DNA of 14,346 nucleotides from JBNJDW01 sp051745265 (GTDB lineage: Bacteria; Pseudomonadota; Alphaproteobacteria; Micavibrionales; CSBR16-224). The stretch is taken from NCBI GenBank assembly GCA_051745265.1, contig JBNJDW010000026.1, positions 1-14,346 of the forward strand. Direction: 5' to 3'. Positions 13,448-14,346 of the stretch are shown one piece after another. Numbering within the stretch: position 1 is the first letter of the stretch; each line of letters opens with the position of its first letter. The position numbers and the translations under genes were made by a program. The notes under the pieces were generated by a model. It was not told where the DNA came from. It did not search any database and saw only the letters and a program-made list of their open reading frames with translations.

Positions 13448-13469
13448 TTCAGGCCGGATCAGGCCTGAA
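13448..13469 (+). terminator. Stem-loop directly after tatC, possible terminator without U-tract
   Basis: Eight-base arms TTCAGGCC (13448-13455) and GGCCTGAA (13462-13469) close a six-base loop two bases after the tatC stop. The stem is GC-rich, but on the plus strand it is followed by A residues, not T. It therefore may end the transcript poorly, or serve as a 3'-protective stem at the end of the tat message. It is also a likely border between the tat unit and serS. Confidence 0.4.
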
Positions 13470-13485
13470 AAAACAATCTTTCTCA

Positions 13486-13521
13486 TAGACCGAACAGCGA
13501 AAATCCATTATAAATAATGGA
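13486..13521 (+). promoter_or_regulatory. Candidate serS promoter overlapped by an 18-bp palindrome
   Basis: TAGACC (13486-13491) and TATAAA (13509-13514) are spaced by 17 bases, a plausible sigma-70-type promoter about 57 bases before the serS ATG. The perfect palindrome TCCATTATAAATAATGGA at 13504-13521 (eight-base arms, two-base centre) sits across the -10. This is where a repressor would act; its cognate protein is not identifiable. In the transcript it would lie at the very 5' end, so a DNA role is more likely than an RNA one. Confidence 0.4.
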
Positions 13522-13570
13522 GGGAGAGGTTCTGTTCCGAATTTCAATTATATCTTTAAAGGGTATTACA

Positions 13571-14346
13571 ATGTTTGATCTGCGTTCTATACGCGAAAAA
13601 CCGGATTTTTTTGATGCGGGTTGGCAGCGCCGCGGGCTTGCCCCGCAAACACCGGAAATTTTAAAGCTGGATGAGCAGCGCCGCAGCCTGCAAACGCAAT
13701 TGCAGGCCTTGCAGACGGAACGCAATGATGTCTCGAAAGAAATTGGCAAGATCAAAGGGCAGGGTGGGGACGCTACCGTCGAAATGGCCCGCGTTGCCGA
13801 AATCAAACAGAAAATGCCCGAACTGGAAACACAGGAAGCCGCTGTCGCGAATGACCTTGAGACTTTGCTGAGCAGCCTGCCCAATATCCCTGATGACAGT
13901 GTGCCGGATGGCGCGGATGACGAAGACAATGTCGAAATCCGCCGCTGGGGTGAACCGAAACGTCTGAATGATGTGAAGGACCATGTTGATCTGGGCGAAG
14001 ATCTGGCGCTGATGGATTTTGAAACCGCGGCGAAAATGTCCGGTGCCCGTTTTACGGTGCTGCGCGGCGGCATGGCGCGGCTGGAACGGGCCTTGGGTCA
14101 GTTTATGATTGATGTCCATACACAGGAGAATAATTATACCGAATTATCGGTCCCCCTGATGGTCCGCGAAGAATGCATGTATGGTACAGGACAGCTGCCC
14201 AAATTCCGCGATGATCAGTTTCAGACCACCCGTGGTGACTGGTTAATCCCGACAGCAGAGGTTGCCCTGACCAATACAGTGCGCGAACAGATTCTTGATG
14301 CAGCTGATCTGCCCCTGCGCTTGACGGCCTTGACGGCAAGCTTCCG
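13571..14346 (+). CDS. serS: Seryl-tRNA synthetase, N-terminal part, cut by window edge
   Basis: SerRS charges tRNA-Ser (and tRNA-Sec where present). About 258 codons are visible, from ATG 13571 to the window end. It starts MFDLRSIREKPDFFDAGWQR, the standard SerRS beginning. The long antiparallel coiled coil that grips the tRNA long variable arm follows (about 28-100), then LPNIPDDSVP, and the start of the class II catalytic core: NNYTELSVPLMV (motif 1 region), GTGQLPKFRDDQF, and IPTAEVALTN with the serine-binding Thr228-x-Glu230. Motifs 2 and 3 lie beyond the window. AAAGGG (13558-13563) is the ribosome binding site, seven bases before the ATG. It is separated from tatC by 125 bases that hold a stem-loop and a candidate promoter, so it can probably be transcribed independently. 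Confidence 0.96.
   Translation, partial: MFDLRSIREKPDFFDAGWQRRGLAPQTPEILKLDEQRRSLQTQLQALQTERNDVSKEIGKIKGQGGDATVEMARVAEIKQKMPELETQEAAVANDLETLLSSLPNIPDDSVPDGADDEDNVEIRRWGEPKRLNDVKDHVDLGEDLALMDFETAAKMSGARFTVLRGGMARLERALGQFMIDVHTQENNYTELSVPLMVREECMYGTGQLPKFRDDQFQTTRGDWLIPTAEVALTNTVREQILDAADLPLRLTALTASF

Noticed and set aside
1..14346. Search for CRISPR arrays, insertion sequences, integrases, toxin-antitoxin pairs or defence genes.
   Set aside because: None is visible. Apart from the AT-rich gene at 1481-1924 the window is tightly packed housekeeping DNA.

Overview
This window looks like core chromosome of an alphaproteobacterium of moderate GC content (mid-fifties percent by eye in the coding regions sampled). 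The main argument is gene order. A forward run of dgt - argS - SPOR protein - nagZ - scpA - scpB - tatA - tatB - tatC - serS, with erpA and xthA divergent from its start, is a layout known from many alphaproteobacteria. The 184-residue Dcd fits the same group. I cannot name the genus from the sequence alone.

Layout. Minus strand, 1-1233: the N-terminal part of murA (cut by the window edge), dcd, and a 46-codon basic small ORF directly upstream of dcd. A plus-strand tRNA-Thr(GGT) lies at 1367-1441. A markedly AT-rich minus-strand gene follows (1481-1924), encoding a small membrane hairpin plus winged-helix protein of unknown role. It is the only stretch with foreign-looking composition. Minus strand, 2026-4937, in transcription order: erpA, xthA, a MauE/DoxX-like membrane protein with a CxC pair, a DUF3147-like membrane protein and murI (the last two overlap by ATGA). 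A 77-bp divergent promoter region separates erpA from dgt. Plus strand, 5015-14346: dgt, argS, a long SPOR-domain protein, nagZ (TTG start inside the SPOR gene), scpA-scpB-tatA (two very tight junctions), tatB-tatC (ATGA overlap) and the first 258 codons of serS.

How the genes fit together. The window mixes cell-wall synthesis and recycling (murA, murI, nagZ, SPOR protein), nucleotide pools and DNA repair (dcd, dgt, xthA), chromosome condensation (scpA, scpB), Tat export of folded proteins (tatABC), Fe-S cluster delivery (erpA) and translation (argS, serS, tRNA-Thr). Almost all of it is housekeeping. I saw no CRISPR array, insertion sequence, integrase or recognisable defence system.

The points most worth a second look are the AT-rich membrane/winged-helix gene beside the tRNA, the tiny basic ORF coupled to dcd, an 18-bp perfect palindrome over a likely serS promoter, a CxC-bearing MauE-like protein in the erpA/xthA gene group, and an H1-like lysine/alanine tail on TatB.
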